Origin: Nocardia vermiculata NBRC 100427
GTDB taxonomy: Bacteria; Actinomycetota; Actinomycetes; Mycobacteriales; Mycobacteriaceae
Reading direction: 5' to 3'
Assembly: GCF_001613265.1 (NCBI RefSeq)
Contig: NZ_BDCA01000017.1
Location: 99,086-163,085 of the forward strand
Length of the DNA stretch: 64,000 bases
Below the pieces are notes generated by a model that was not told the DNA's origin, did no database searches, and saw only the letters and a list, made by a program, of their open reading frames with translations. A program made the position numbers and the translations under genes. Positions 43,011-52,403 of this stretch are shown one piece after another (position 1 is the first letter of the stretch; each line of letters opens with the position of its first letter).

Positions 43011-45436
43011 CAGACACCCCTTCTTCCCCGCACCACCGCACCGGCCCCATCCTCCGGCGGCCTCCCGTCCGCAGCACCTATCGATTGCAGCTGCGTCCGG
43101 ATGCGCTCACCTTCGCCGATGCCCGCGCTATCGCCGAGTATCTGCAGCAACTGGGTGTCTCGCATCTGTACCTGTCCCCGATCATGACCGCGATGCCGGG
43201 CTCGGCGCACGGATACGACGTCACCGATCCGACCACGGTGTCGGCAGCGCTCGGCGGCCCGTCCGGGCTCAAGGCCCTCGCCGACGAGGTGCGCGGGCGC
43301 GGCATGGGCCTGATCGTCGACCTGGTGCCCAACCACGTCGGTGTCGGTGATCCACGCCGCAATCCGTGGTGGTGGGATGTGCTGCGCAACGGTAAGAAGT
43401 CGGCATTCGCGCACTTCTTCGACATCGACTGGAGTCCGGCCAACGGCGCCGGTGGCCGGTTGGCACTGCCGGTGCTGCAGAGCGAGAACGATCCGGCCGC
43501 ACTGACCGTCGACCGTTCCGGACCCGAACCCGTACTGGCCCTGCGTGATCTGCGGTTCCCGATCGCCCCGGGCACCGACGGGGAAAATGCGCTGCGCATC
43601 CACGACCGGCAGCACTACCGGCTGGTCAGCTGGAAGGCCGGTATCGGGACCTACCGGCGTTTCCTGGCGGTCTCGGAACTGGCCGCGCTGCGGCAGGAGG
43701 ATCCGGCGGTATTCGAGATCACCCACCGTGAGCTGGCGGCTTGGTGTGAACACGACCTGATCGACGGGGTGCGGGTGGACCACCCCGACGGTTTGTCCCG
43801 CCCGGTCGCCTATCTGGCCGCGCTGCGCCGCCTGATCGGACCGCAGCGACTGCTGTTGGTGGAGAAGGTGCTCGGACGCCACGAACCGCTCGATCCGACC
43901 CTGCCCGTCGACGGCACCGTCGGCTACGAGGCCCTCGCCCAGATCGGCGGCGTACTGGTGGACCCGGCCGGTGAGCCCGCGCTGACGGAGCTGTCGCACC
44001 GGCTGCTCGGACACGGCAGCGATGCCGAGTGGATGGCCGACACCGAACATCGGATCCGGCGCGCGGTGGCCGAACGGCTGCTGGTACCCGAGGTACGCCG
44101 CCTGGTCGCCGCGGTCAAACGCGACGCCGCGGTGAACGGCTTCGACTCGGCCGCGATCAGCGATATGGCGCTGACCAACGCCACCATCGAGGTGCTCTCG
44201 CACATGCCGGTCTACCGCACCGACTATCCGGCGCTGGCGGGCGTCCTCACCGAGGTCGTGGCCGAGGTGCAGCGCCGCCACCGGGAGCTGACCGCACCAC
44301 TGTCGGTGCTGGTGCGCGCGCTGGCCGCCGGTGGCGAGGCGGCGCGACGGATGCATCAGGTCGGCGGAGCGGTCGCGGCCAAGGCGATCGACGACACCAT
44401 GTTCTATCAGGCGGCACGACTGGTGTCGCTGCAGGAGATGGGTGGCGATCCAGGCCGCTTCGGCCGCTCGGTCCTGGAATTCCATCTGGCCAACGCCGAG
44501 CGGGCGATGCGACGGCCGATGACCATGACGACACTGTCCACGCACGACACCAAACGTGGTGAGGACGTGCGCGCGCGCATTTCGGTACTGTCCCAGGTTG
44601 CCGAGAACTGGGCACGGTCGGTCACCGCCTGGCTCGAGCTCACCCCGGCACCGGACGGTCCCACCGCGGCCTTCCTGCTGCAGAACATGTTCGGGATCTG
44701 GCCGGTCGACGGCACTCGTCCGGCCGCGGTGCCGCAGCTGCGCGAGCGGCTGCATCTGTTCACCGAGAAGGCGGTCCGCGAGGCCGGATTGCGCTCGTCC
44801 TGGGAAGAACCCGACAGCGAGTTCGAATCCGAGATCCACCGGTGGGTGGACGCGGTCGTCGACGGCCCGGTCGGGCTCGAACTGAGCGAGCTGGCCACCC
44901 ACCTCGCCCCGCACGCCCGGTCGGATTCGCTGGCCCAGAAACTGCTGCAGCTGTGCGGGCCGGGTATCCCCGACGTGTATCAGGGCTGCGAATTGTGGGA
45001 GGACGCACTCGTCGATCCGGACAACCGCAGGCCGGTCGACTTCGGGCACCGCCTCGCGATGCTGCAATCACTCACCGGCACACCGGAACTGGAATCCACG
45101 GGTGCGGCCAAGATGTGGATCGTGGCATACGCGCTGTGGTTGCGCCGCGAGCGTCCGGACTGTTTCGTCGGCGGCACGTACACGCCGTTGTTCGCAGGTG
45201 GTGAGCGCAGCGACCATATGGTCGGCTATGCGCGCGGGCGCGCCGGTGAGCCGCCCCAGGTCATCGTCGCCGCGACCCGGCACAGCGTGGCGCTGGCCGA
45301 GGCCGGCTGGAGCGATACCGTGCTCGATCTCCCGTCCGGGACCTGGACCGACCGGCTCACCGGTCACACCTTCACCGGGCGCGTCCGGTTGGAGAAGCTG
45401 TTCGCCCGACTCCCGGTGGCCTTGCTGGTGCGCTGA
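43007..45436 (+). CDS. treY: Maltooligosyl trehalose synthase
   Basis: GH13 enzyme that converts the reducing-end alpha-1,4 bond of maltodextrins into an alpha,alpha-1,1 bond, giving maltooligosyltrehalose. It has 809 residues. Motifs include STYRLQLRPDALTFADA, HGYDVTDPT, IVDLVPNHVG, GVRVDHPDG (nucleophile Asp), LLVEKVLG, TMTTLSTHDTKRGEDVRAR and GIPDVYQG. The ATG overlaps the glgX stop (ATGA), so the two are co-translated. The usual third gene, treZ, is not downstream; a DUF2235 gene converges after 14 nt. Confidence 0.97.
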
Positions 45437-45450
45437 ACCGGCGGCCGGGG

Positions 45451-46734
45451 TCAGGCGGCCGTTTCGTCCGCCGGGTCACCGTCGCCGGGTATCGCGGTGC
45501 CGATACCGATGGCCGTGGTGGGCGGTGCGCAGCCGAGTTCCTGCTCCCAGCGGTCGACATTCGGTGGGTCGTATCCCTCGCGTACCGCACAGTCGGCCAG
45601 CGATACCCGCCGATCGTCGGGTGCGGACAACCTGCGCCAGGAATCGGCGTAGAACCGAGGATTGCGCGGATGCAGCAGCCACCCGAGCCGGTTCAGTATC
45701 CGGTAGAAGACGGTGAGCGAGTCCTGCGCGGCGAGTGGGGAATCCGAATCGCTCGGCGCCGCCGCCGAGTCGGTCGCCGACGGTGCCGCCTCGCGCACCG
45801 GCCGTGCCGGGGCACTCTTCGACCGCGACGGGCCACGCACCCGTCCGACCGACGACCGCAGCGGCGCGACGGGTGTCACGGTGTCGCGCTCGAGGAGCTG
45901 CCCGATGCGCTCGTCGTCGAAACACAATCCGGCCTCGCGTGCCTGGTCGACCATCCAGCGCAGCGACCGGTTCGACAGCCGGCTGTCGGTGTAACCACCG
46001 CCGACATCGGTGTGCACGCCCTCGAACCACACCTGCCGCACCCGCTCGGATCCGCCCGCACCGTGGTCCGGGTCGTCGGTGTTCTCCCACAGGCACGGCG
46101 CGTACATGCGGCGGCGTTCGTCGATCGCCAACGCCTGCCGCGCCCGCTGCACATTGGGCGACAGCCGCACATCGTGGAAGCGGTAGCGCCACGAGGTCAG
46201 TCCCGGAATGCCCAGTGCGCCGACGGTGTCGAAGACGCCGACGAAGGTGATCGGCACCGGGTAGACGCAGTGCTCCTTGCGGAACTCCACCCATTCCGGC
46301 CGATCCGGCGCGTCCAGATCCTGCTTGCGCTGCCGATAGATCTTCAGCGCCTGCGGATAGGCGCGATCGACCATCGCGTCGGCCGTCAGCAGTCCGAGCC
46401 GGTTGATCATCCCGACCAGGCTGCGCGCGGTGTAGGCGCCGCGGCTGAATCCGAATACGTAGATCTCGTCCCCGGGTACCCAGTTCAATGCGAGCTGCCA
46501 GTACATGGTGGCCAGATTGGCGTCCAACCCCAGACCGAAGGCGCCGCCGAGCAACTTGTCGGCCAGATATCCGCGGGACCCGGGGCCGTCGACGTAGAAG
46601 ACCCGTTGTCCCACATGCTCGCCCGCGACAGTGGTACTCGAACGCACCGACTCGGCGATCTTCACGACATTGGAGACCGTCGGATTGCTCTCCGTACCCC
46701 AGGTACCGTCACAGCAGACCACCAAACGCTTCAT
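45451..46734 (-). CDS. DUF2235 alpha/beta hydrolase (Tle1-like fold)
   Basis: A 427-residue protein of the DUF2235 family, related to type VI secretion phospholipase Tle1. The N-terminus KRLVVCCDGTWG and the elbow VFGFSRGAYTARSLVG (Ser97) are typical. Asp169 in FVGVFDTVGALG and His241 in WFEGVHTDVGGGY complete a likely catalytic triad. A Ser/Ala/Pro-rich segment (about 290-330) interrupts the C-terminal part. No signal peptide and no type VI genes are seen, so it is probably a cytoplasmic hydrolase of unknown substrate. The ATG is preceded by GGGAGGA. Confidence 0.88.
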   Translation of the reverse strand: MKRLVVCCDGTWGTESNPTVSNVVKIAESVRSSTTVAGEHVGQRVFYVDGPGSRGYLADKLLGGAFGLGLDANLATMYWQLALNWVPGDEIYVFGFSRGAYTARSLVGMINRLGLLTADAMVDRAYPQALKIYRQRKQDLDAPDRPEWVEFRKEHCVYPVPITFVGVFDTVGALGIPGLTSWRYRFHDVRLSPNVQRARQALAIDERRRMYAPCLWENTDDPDHGAGGSERVRQVWFEGVHTDVGGGYTDSRLSNRSLRWMVDQAREAGLCFDDERIGQLLERDTVTPVAPLRSSVGRVRGPSRSKSAPARPVREAAPSATDSAAAPSDSDSPLAAQDSLTVFYRILNRLGWLLHPRNPRFYADSWRRLSAPDDRRVSLADCAVREGYDPPNVDRWEQELGCAPPTTAIGIGTAIPGDGDPADETAA

Positions 46735-46801
46735 AGCCACGATCCTCCCGCCCCGGGTAACGACGATCCCGAGTAGTGAACTACCCGAATCATCGCGCCC
46801 A

Positions 46802-46839
46802 CACACCGAATGCGTTAATTGTCACCCGCATTCGGTGTG
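46802..46839. repeat. 13-bp perfect inverted repeat upstream of the DUF2235 gene
   Basis: CACACCGAATGCG and CGCATTCGGTGTG are separated by a 12-nt AT-rich loop. It lies 68 nt before the DUF2235 start and 126 nt after the secreted-protein stop. No U-run follows, so it may be a terminator, an operator or an RNA structure. Confidence 0.6.
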
Positions 46840-46930
46840 GACGGCCGGGCACGCGGCCCGCAGATCGCTACGGCGTCACGTCTCACTCGCGATCGGCACT
46901 TCTCTCGATGCGGTGCGTGAACTCACTGCA

Positions 46931-46965
46931 CGGCAAGGGTTTCCGGAACGGCAGGGGTTTCCGGA
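46931..46965. repeat. 18-bp tandem duplication after the secreted-protein stop codon
   Basis: Two 17-bp copies of CGGCARGGGTTTCCGGA (R = A or G) at 46931-46947 and 46949-46965, period 18. They adjoin the stop codon. In the frame of the gene the duplicated unit would read SGNPCR twice if the stop were absent. Confidence 0.7.
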
Positions 46966-47427
46966 TCAGCCTTGATACGGATGATTGGAGAAGTGGACCT
47001 CGCCCGGTTCGGGGATGTGCGCGGCCCCCACGGTGACCGTGCCGGTGAACTCCCCGTAGCCCGGGTCGAACAACGCGGAGCGCCCACTGTTGCTCCAGTA
47101 TCCGGGCCCGTTGGCGGTCTCGGTGACGCTGCCGGTCTCCCCGGTTTCGGTGTTGCGCCAATTCAGGGTGACGTCCAGACTGCAGTTCCCGACGCCGGCG
47201 AGCCGGACTTCGACGGTGAACGCTGCCATCCCCGGATAGGCGTCGCCGTTGACCGAGGAATCGACGACGGCGGCGCACGGACCGTTCGCCAGTGAATAGA
47301 CGGTGGTGAACGCGCCGCCGGTATCCTCGGCGGCCGCCGGGACGGCGGTGGCGAGCACGGTCGCGGCCCCCGCCGCGGCAGCGACGCCGAATGCAGCGGC
47401 GGATTTCACGAATCGAAACGTAGGCAT
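46966..47427 (-). CDS. Secreted protein of unknown function
   Basis: A 153-residue protein with a clear N-terminal signal peptide (FRFVKSAAAFGVAAAAGAATV, likely cleaved after PAAA at about residue 33). The mature part, about 120 residues, looks beta-rich. It has two cysteines (NGPCAAVV, VGNCSLDV) that may form a disulfide, and ends TVGAAHIPEPGEVHFSNHPYQG-like with no further anchor. I do not recognise a family. The ATG follows GAGGGGACAGGA. It is a stand-alone gene transcribed away from dnaE1. Confidence 0.75.
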   Translation of the reverse strand: MPTFRFVKSAAAFGVAAAAGAATVLATAVPAAAEDTGGAFTTVYSLANGPCAAVVDSSVNGDAYPGMAAFTVEVRLAGVGNCSLDVTLNWRNTETGETGSVTETANGPGYWSNSGRSALFDPGYGEFTGTVTVGAAHIPEPGEVHFSNHPYQG

Positions 47428-47480
47428 TCCTGTCCCCTCGCTCGGTTGTCGGATTCGATCCCGGCGCCGGCCGGCCCGGA

Positions 47481-47530
47481 CGCCGATGACGACGGCCGAC
47501 CGCCCTCGTCTCGGTCGACCGTCATCGGCG
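47481..47530. other. Long stem-loop of unknown role
   Basis: Outer stem CGCCGATGAC/GTCATCGGCG (10 bp), an internal loop (GACGGC against ACC), inner stem CGACCG/CGGTCG (6 bp) and a 9-nt apical loop. It begins 54 nt before the secreted-protein start on the minus strand and is about 300 nt from dnaE1, so it is upstream of both genes and is not a terminator for either. Confidence 0.6.
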
Positions 47531-47816
47531 AGGCCGGCGACAGCTCCGGCTGCGGCGCGAAGACCCTTGCCGCTCTCGCACCAGATGTATCCCGGCGCGT
47601 CGGCACGACGTTACCGTCGTCACCCGAGGAACCGCTCGGCTATGACCGAACGAGATCGCGGACCCGGTCCGGAAGGGCCGTACGAGCAGGCCGCGAGGTG
47701 AGATCGCACACTGGATCGGGGGACGATTGCGGCAAGATCGCTGGCCGGGACTCCCCGGGAATGTCACCGATGTGATTCGTCGGCCCCGACGCGCGGTGAG
47801 CCGCCCGGAATTCGAC

Positions 47817-47822
47817 TAGGAT
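47817..47822 (+). promoter_or_regulatory. Leaderless -10 box of dnaE1
   Basis: TAGGAT, 7 nt, GTG at 47830. The same bases (ACTAGGA) could act weakly as a ribosome-binding site. Confidence 0.5.
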
Positions 47823-47829
47823 CGCCCGC

Positions 47830-50800
47830 GTGGCTGACTCGGGATTCGTACACCTTCACAACCACACCGAGTACTCGATGCTCGATGGCGCCGCGAAGAT
47901 CTCGCCGCTGTTCGCCGAGGCGGAGCGGCTGGGAATGACCGCGGTCGGGATGACCGACCACGGCAACATGTACGGCGCCGCGGAGTTCTACAACTCGGCG
48001 AAGAAGCAGGGCATCAAGCCGATCATCGGCATCGAGGCCTACATCGCGCCGGAGTCGCGCTTCAACACCAAGCGCGTCCTGTGGGGCGACCCGAGCCAGA
48101 AGAGCGACGACGTCTCCGGCTCCGGCGCCTACACGCATATGACGATGGTTGCCGAGAACGCGACCGGACTGCGGAACCTGTTCAAGCTGTCGAGCCTGGC
48201 CTCCATCGAGGGCCAGCTCGGCAAGTGGGCGCGCATGGACGCCGAGATCATCGCCCAGCACGCCGAGGGCATCATCGCGACCACCGGCTGCCCGTCGGGC
48301 GAGGTGCAGACCCGCCTGCGGCTGGGCCACGACCGCGAGGCGCTCGAGGCCGCCGCCAAGTGGCAGGAGATCTTCGGCAAGGACAACTTCTTCCTCGAAC
48401 TGATGGACCACGGCCTGTCCATCGAGACCCGGGTCCGCAGCGGTCTGATCGAGATCGGCAAGAAGCTGGGCATCCCGCCGCTGGCCACCAACGACTGCCA
48501 TTACGTGCACGAATCCGACTCGACCAATCACGAGGCGCTGCTGTGCATCCAGACCGGTAAGACGCTCTCGGATCCCAATCGGTTCAAGTTCGGCGGTAGC
48601 GGCTACTTCCTGAAGTCGGCCGCGGAGATGCGCGAACTCTGGGATTCCGAGGTGCCCGGCGCCTGCGACAACACGGTGCAGATCGGTGAGCGCGTCCAGT
48701 CCTACGAAGAGGTCTGGACCCACCGCGACCGGATGCCCAAGTTCCCGGTCCCCGAGGGCGAGAGCGAGGCGTCGTGGCTGCGCAAGGAGGTCGCGCGCGG
48801 GCTGGAATACCGCTTCCCGGACGGTGTGCCGCAGAAGTACCTCGACCAGGCCGACTACGAGATCGGCGTCATCCTGGAAATGGGTTTCCCGGCCTACTTC
48901 CTGGTCGTCGGCGACCTGATCAACCATGCCCGCGAGGTCGGCATCCGAGTCGGTCCCGGACGTGGTTCGGCAGCCGGTTCGCTGGTCGCGTTCGCCCTGA
49001 AGATCACCAATATCGACCCGCTGCCGCACGGTCTGCTGTTCGAGCGGTTCCTCAACCCCGAGCGCGTGTCGATGCCCGATATCGATATCGACTTCGACGA
49101 TCGCCGCCGCGGTGAGATGGTCCGCTACGCCACCGAGAAGTGGGGCAGCGACCGGGTCGCTCAGGTGATCACCTTCGGCACCATCAAAACGAAGGCGGCG
49201 CTGAAGGATTCGGCCCGCGTACTGTTCGGCCAGCCCGGTTTCGCGATCGCCGACCAGATCACCAAGGCGTTGCCGCCACCGGTCATGGCCAAGGACATCT
49301 CGGTCGCCGGTATCACCGATCCCGAGCACGAGCGCTACAAAGAGGCCGCCGAGGTCCGCACGCTCATCGAGTCCAACCCGGACATCGCCAAGATCTACGA
49401 CACCGCGAAGGGCCTCGAGGGCCTGATCCGCAACGCGGGTGTGCATGCCTGCGCGGTGATCATGTCCTCGGAGCCGCTCACCGACGCCATCCCGGTGTGG
49501 AAGCGAGCCCAGGACGGCGCCATCATCACCGGCTGGGACTACCCGTCCTGTGAGGCCATCGGCCTGCTGAAGATGGACTTCCTGGGCCTGCGCAACCTGA
49601 CGGTGCTGGGCGACGCGATCGACAACGCCAAATCCAATCGCGGGGTCGAGGTCGACCTGGACGCACTGCCGCTGGACGACCCGAAGACCTTCGAACTACT
49701 CGCCCGCGGCGACACCCTGGGCGTGTTCCAGCTCGACGGTGGGCCGATGCGTGACCTGCTGCGCCGTATGCAGCCCACCGCCTTCGAGGACATCGTGGCC
49801 GTCGGCGCGCTGTATCGCCCCGGCCCGATGGGCATGAACGCGCACAACGACTACGCCGATCGCAAGAACGGCCGCCAAGAAGTCAAGCCGATCCACCCGG
49901 AACTCGAGGAGCCGCTGGCCGACATTCTCGGTGAAACCTTCGGTCTGATCGTCTACCAAGAGCAGATCATGCACGTCGCCCAGAAGGTGGCCGGCTACTC
50001 GCTCGGACGAGCAGATATTCTGCGCCGCGCGATGGGTAAGAAGAAGGCCGAGGTCCTCGCGCAGGAGTTCGAGGGTTTCGAGAAGGGCATGCAGGACAAC
50101 GGGTTCTCCAAGGCGGCGATCAAGGCCCTGTGGGACACCATCCTCCCGTTCGCCGGATACGCGTTCAACAAGTCGCACGCCGCCGCCTACGGCCTGGTCT
50201 CGTACTGGACCGCGTACTTCAAGGCCAACTATCCCGCGGAGTACATGGCCGCACTGCTCACCAGTGTCGGCGACGACAAGGACAAGGCCGCGGTCTATCT
50301 GTCGGATTGCCGCCGCCTCGGGATCACGGTGCTGCCGCCGGACGTCAACGAGTCCGTGCACAACTTCACCTCGGTCGGCAAGGACATCCGCTTCGGCATG
50401 GGCGCGGTGCGCAATGTCGGCACCAACGTGGTGTCCTCGATCATCTCGGCGCGCGCCGACAAGTCGAAGTTCACCGACTTCTCCGATTACCTGAACAAGA
50501 TCGATACCATCGCCTGCACCAAGAAGGTCACCGAATCCCTCATCAAGGCAGGCGCTTTCGATTCGCTCGACCATCCGCGCAAGGGCCTGCTGCTGGTGCA
50601 CTCCGATGCCATCGACGCGGTGATGGCTACCAAGAAGGCCGAGGCGATCGGCCAGTTCGACTTGTTCGGCGGGCTCGGCGACGATGCCGACGATTCGCTG
50701 TCGTCGGTCTTCGATGTCAAGGTGCCCGACGAGGAGTGGGAGTCCAAGCACAAGCTCGCACTGGAACGCGAGATGTTGGGCCTCTACGTCTCCGGCCATC

Positions 50801-51378
50801 CGCTCAACGGCGTGGAACATGTACTCGCCGCGCAGGCCGACACTCCGATTCCCGCCATTCTGCAGGGCGATGTCAAGGACGGCGCCCAGGTGACCATCGG
50901 CGGCATTCTCGCCTCGGTGACGCGCCGGGTGAACAAGAACGGTATGCCCTGGGCTTCGGCACAGTTGGAAGATCTCACCGGCGGTATCGAGGTGTTGTTC
51001 TTCCCGCAGGCCTATTCGGTGTACGGCATGGACGTCACCGAGGACGCGGTGGTGCTGGTGAAGGCGCGGGTCTCGGTGCGCGACGACCGCATCTCGCTGA
51101 TCGCCAACGACCTGGTGGTTCCGGATCTGTCGGCGATCGGAATGGAGAAGCCGCTCGCGGTGACGATCCCGACCCGGCTGTGCACCCCGGACAAGGTCGG
51201 CGCGCTCAAGCGGGTGCTGTCCAGCCATCCGGGAACCGCGGATGTGCACATTCGCCATGTCGGGTCGCGGGAGCGGACCACGATGCTCAAGGTGGCCGAC
51301 AATCTCCGGGTCTCGCCGTCCTCGGCGCTGATGGGTGATCTGAAGGCACTACTCGGACCGGGCTGCCTGACCAGCTGA
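47830..51378 (+). CDS. dnaE1: DNA polymerase III alpha subunit DnaE1
   Basis: Replicative polymerase of the actinobacterial chromosome. It has 1182 residues. The N-terminal PHP domain begins FVHLHNHTEYSMLDGA and keeps the metal-binding histidines that give proofreading in mycobacterial DnaE1. The palm carries the catalytic aspartates in MPDIDIDFDDRRRGEMV, preceded by RVGPGRGSAAGSLV. Fingers motifs include PGPMGMNAHNDYADRKNG and FGLIVYQEQIMHVAQKVAGY; PFAGYAFNKSHAAAYG lies before the helix-hairpin-helix. An OB domain is at the end (VTIGGILASVTRR). The GTG start fits a leaderless promoter. Confidence 0.98.
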   Translation: MADSGFVHLHNHTEYSMLDGAAKISPLFAEAERLGMTAVGMTDHGNMYGAAEFYNSAKKQGIKPIIGIEAYIAPESRFNTKRVLWGDPSQKSDDVSGSGAYTHMTMVAENATGLRNLFKLSSLASIEGQLGKWARMDAEIIAQHAEGIIATTGCPSGEVQTRLRLGHDREALEAAAKWQEIFGKDNFFLELMDHGLSIETRVRSGLIEIGKKLGIPPLATNDCHYVHESDSTNHEALLCIQTGKTLSDPNRFKFGGSGYFLKSAAEMRELWDSEVPGACDNTVQIGERVQSYEEVWTHRDRMPKFPVPEGESEASWLRKEVARGLEYRFPDGVPQKYLDQADYEIGVILEMGFPAYFLVVGDLINHAREVGIRVGPGRGSAAGSLVAFALKITNIDPLPHGLLFERFLNPERVSMPDIDIDFDDRRRGEMVRYATEKWGSDRVAQVITFGTIKTKAALKDSARVLFGQPGFAIADQITKALPPPVMAKDISVAGITDPEHERYKEAAEVRTLIESNPDIAKIYDTAKGLEGLIRNAGVHACAVIMSSEPLTDAIPVWKRAQDGAIITGWDYPSCEAIGLLKMDFLGLRNLTVLGDAIDNAKSNRGVEVDLDALPLDDPKTFELLARGDTLGVFQLDGGPMRDLLRRMQPTAFEDIVAVGALYRPGPMGMNAHNDYADRKNGRQEVKPIHPELEEPLADILGETFGLIVYQEQIMHVAQKVAGYSLGRADILRRAMGKKKAEVLAQEFEGFEKGMQDNGFSKAAIKALWDTILPFAGYAFNKSHAAAYGLVSYWTAYFKANYPAEYMAALLTSVGDDKDKAAVYLSDCRRLGITVLPPDVNESVHNFTSVGKDIRFGMGAVRNVGTNVVSSIISARADKSKFTDFSDYLNKIDTIACTKKVTESLIKAGAFDSLDHPRKGLLLVHSDAIDAVMATKKAEAIGQFDLFGGLGDDADDSLSSVFDVKVPDEEWESKHKLALEREMLGLYVSGHPLNGVEHVLAAQADTPIPAILQGDVKDGAQVTIGGILASVTRRVNKNGMPWASAQLEDLTGGIEVLFFPQAYSVYGMDVTEDAVVLVKARVSVRDDRISLIANDLVVPDLSAIGMEKPLAVTIPTRLCTPDKVGALKRVLSSHPGTADVHIRHVGSRERTTMLKVADNLRVSPSSALMGDLKALLGPGCLTS

Positions 51379-51398
51379 GCTGGCCTGCCCCCGCACGC

Positions 51399-51671
51399 TC
51401 AGTGATTCACGCAGGCGCGGTCGACCGGTTCGGTCGCGCGGGCGCGGACCACACTCCGGGTGACGGCGCCGGCCGTCCAGCGCAGTGCCGCCACCCCGGC
51501 AGCAGCGAGGACGGCGAGTTGTGCCGACCCGAACACCACTCCGAGGACGAGACCCACCAGCACGCCCAGTGCGAGAGCTTCGAGTTTGTAGACCGGCCAC
51601 GGCACGCCCGCCACCTCCACCGTCTGTGAAATGCGGGGAGCGGGGCACTCGAGAGGGGTCACCGCGGTCAT
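51399..51671 (-). CDS. Small membrane protein of unknown function
   Basis: A 90-residue protein with one long or two short hydrophobic segments (LEALALGVLVGLVLGVVFGSAQLAVLAAAGVAALRW-like stretch, about residues 30-65). A hydrophilic N-terminus and a basic tail flank it. The family is not recognised. The ATG has a TAGCCT box 6 nt upstream, which supports a leaderless gene. Its stop converges on dnaE1 with a 20-nt gap. Confidence 0.7.
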   Translation of the reverse strand: MTAVTPLECPAPRISQTVEVAGVPWPVYKLEALALGVLVGLVLGVVFGSAQLAVLAAAGVAALRWTAGAVTRSVVRARATEPVDRACVNH

Positions 51672-51677
51672 GAGATC

Positions 51678-51683
51678 AGGCTA
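51678..51683 (-). promoter_or_regulatory. Leaderless -10 box of the small membrane protein gene
   Basis: TAGCCT, 6 nt, ATG (51669-51671). No ribosome-binding site is present. Confidence 0.5.
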
Positions 51684-51800
51684 CTCGTATCCAGAGTTTC
51701 GGTCTACCGAACATTGGGGGTGACCGGCGGTGATCCGTACAACTATGTCGGGATTTGCACACCCGGGCCGGCCGGGAACAGATGCGGAGGAACAGGCGTT

Positions 51801-52253
51801 GTGCCGGTCATGCCACTTACCGGAGAATATGCACCCAGCACATCCGGCTGGGCCCGCGAGCAGGCCGAGAAATTCGAGTCCTCCAATGGGGCCGAAGCCA
51901 ATGTTCTGCCCGGCCGCGAGGAGCCGATCATCCTGGTGACCAGCATCGGAGCCAAGAGCGGCAAGCTGCGTAAGACCCCGTTGATGCGAGTGGAGCACAA
52001 CGGTGAATATGCGGCGGTCGCCTCACTCGGCGGCGCCCCGAAACACCCCGTCTGGTACTACAACCTCAAAGCCAACCCGGACGTCGAGCTGCGCGACGGC
52101 GATGTGGTCAAGGAGTACGTCGCACGCGAGGTGACCGGCGAGGAGAAGGCCGTGTGGTGGGAGCGCGCCGTGGCGGCCTACCCGGACTACGCCGATTACC
52201 AGAAGAAGACCACTCGCGAAATTCCACTGTTCGTTCTGACGCCGAAGTCCTGA
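51801..52253 (+). CDS. Ddn-like F420-dependent nitroreductase-family protein
   Basis: A 150-residue split beta-barrel protein of the deazaflavin (F420)-dependent nitroreductase family, close to Rv1558. Conserved segments are MPLTGEYAPS, ILVTSIGAKSGKLRKTPLMRVEH, AAVASLGGAPKHPVWYYNL and DYADYQKKTTREIPLFVL. The family reduces quinones or nitro compounds with F420H2 or acts as an F420-binding protein. The GTG at 51801 has GGAGG about 10 nt upstream. The homologous N-terminus starts three codons later at ATG 51810, so either start is possible. A strong terminator follows. Confidence 0.9.
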   Translation: MPVMPLTGEYAPSTSGWAREQAEKFESSNGAEANVLPGREEPIILVTSIGAKSGKLRKTPLMRVEHNGEYAAVASLGGAPKHPVWYYNLKANPDVELRDGDVVKEYVAREVTGEEKAVWWERAVAAYPDYADYQKKTTREIPLFVLTPKS

Positions 52254-52290
52254 GGACACAGCCGGTCCCGGCCGGTCGGCAACCACATCC

Positions 52291-52325
52291 CGAACGCGAC
52301 GCCCCGGCCCGGGGCGTCGCGTTCG
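52291..52325 (+). terminator. Strong hairpin after the Ddn-like gene
   Basis: A perfect 15-bp stem (CGAACGCGACGCCCC/GGGGCGTCGCGTTCG) with a 5-nt loop, 38 nt after the stop and 79 nt before ilvA. It isolates the two genes. Confidence 0.75.
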
Positions 52326-52391
52326 TCTGCGGACCGGTCCGTCCGCACCTCGTGCGCCCCCGCTGCCGAACAGGCCGCGGCACGGGCCCGA

Positions 52392-52397
52392 TAACAT
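52392..52397 (+). promoter_or_regulatory. Leaderless -10 box of ilvA
   Basis: TAACAT, 6 nt, GTG at 52404. There is no ribosome-binding site. Confidence 0.55.
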
Positions 52398-52403
52398 ATC
52401 CGA

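Larger units (their letters stand above)
47428..47829. other. 402-nt divergent intergenic region upstream of dnaE1
   Basis: Contains a large hairpin (47481-47530) and the dnaE1 -10 box at its right end. Short open frames here have no protein-like features. Nothing else is recognised. Confidence 0.6.

Noticed and set aside
47446..47775. 109-codon open frame upstream of dnaE1
   Set aside because: Low-complexity Arg/Ser/Gly composition, no ribosome-binding site, and it overlaps a strong hairpin.
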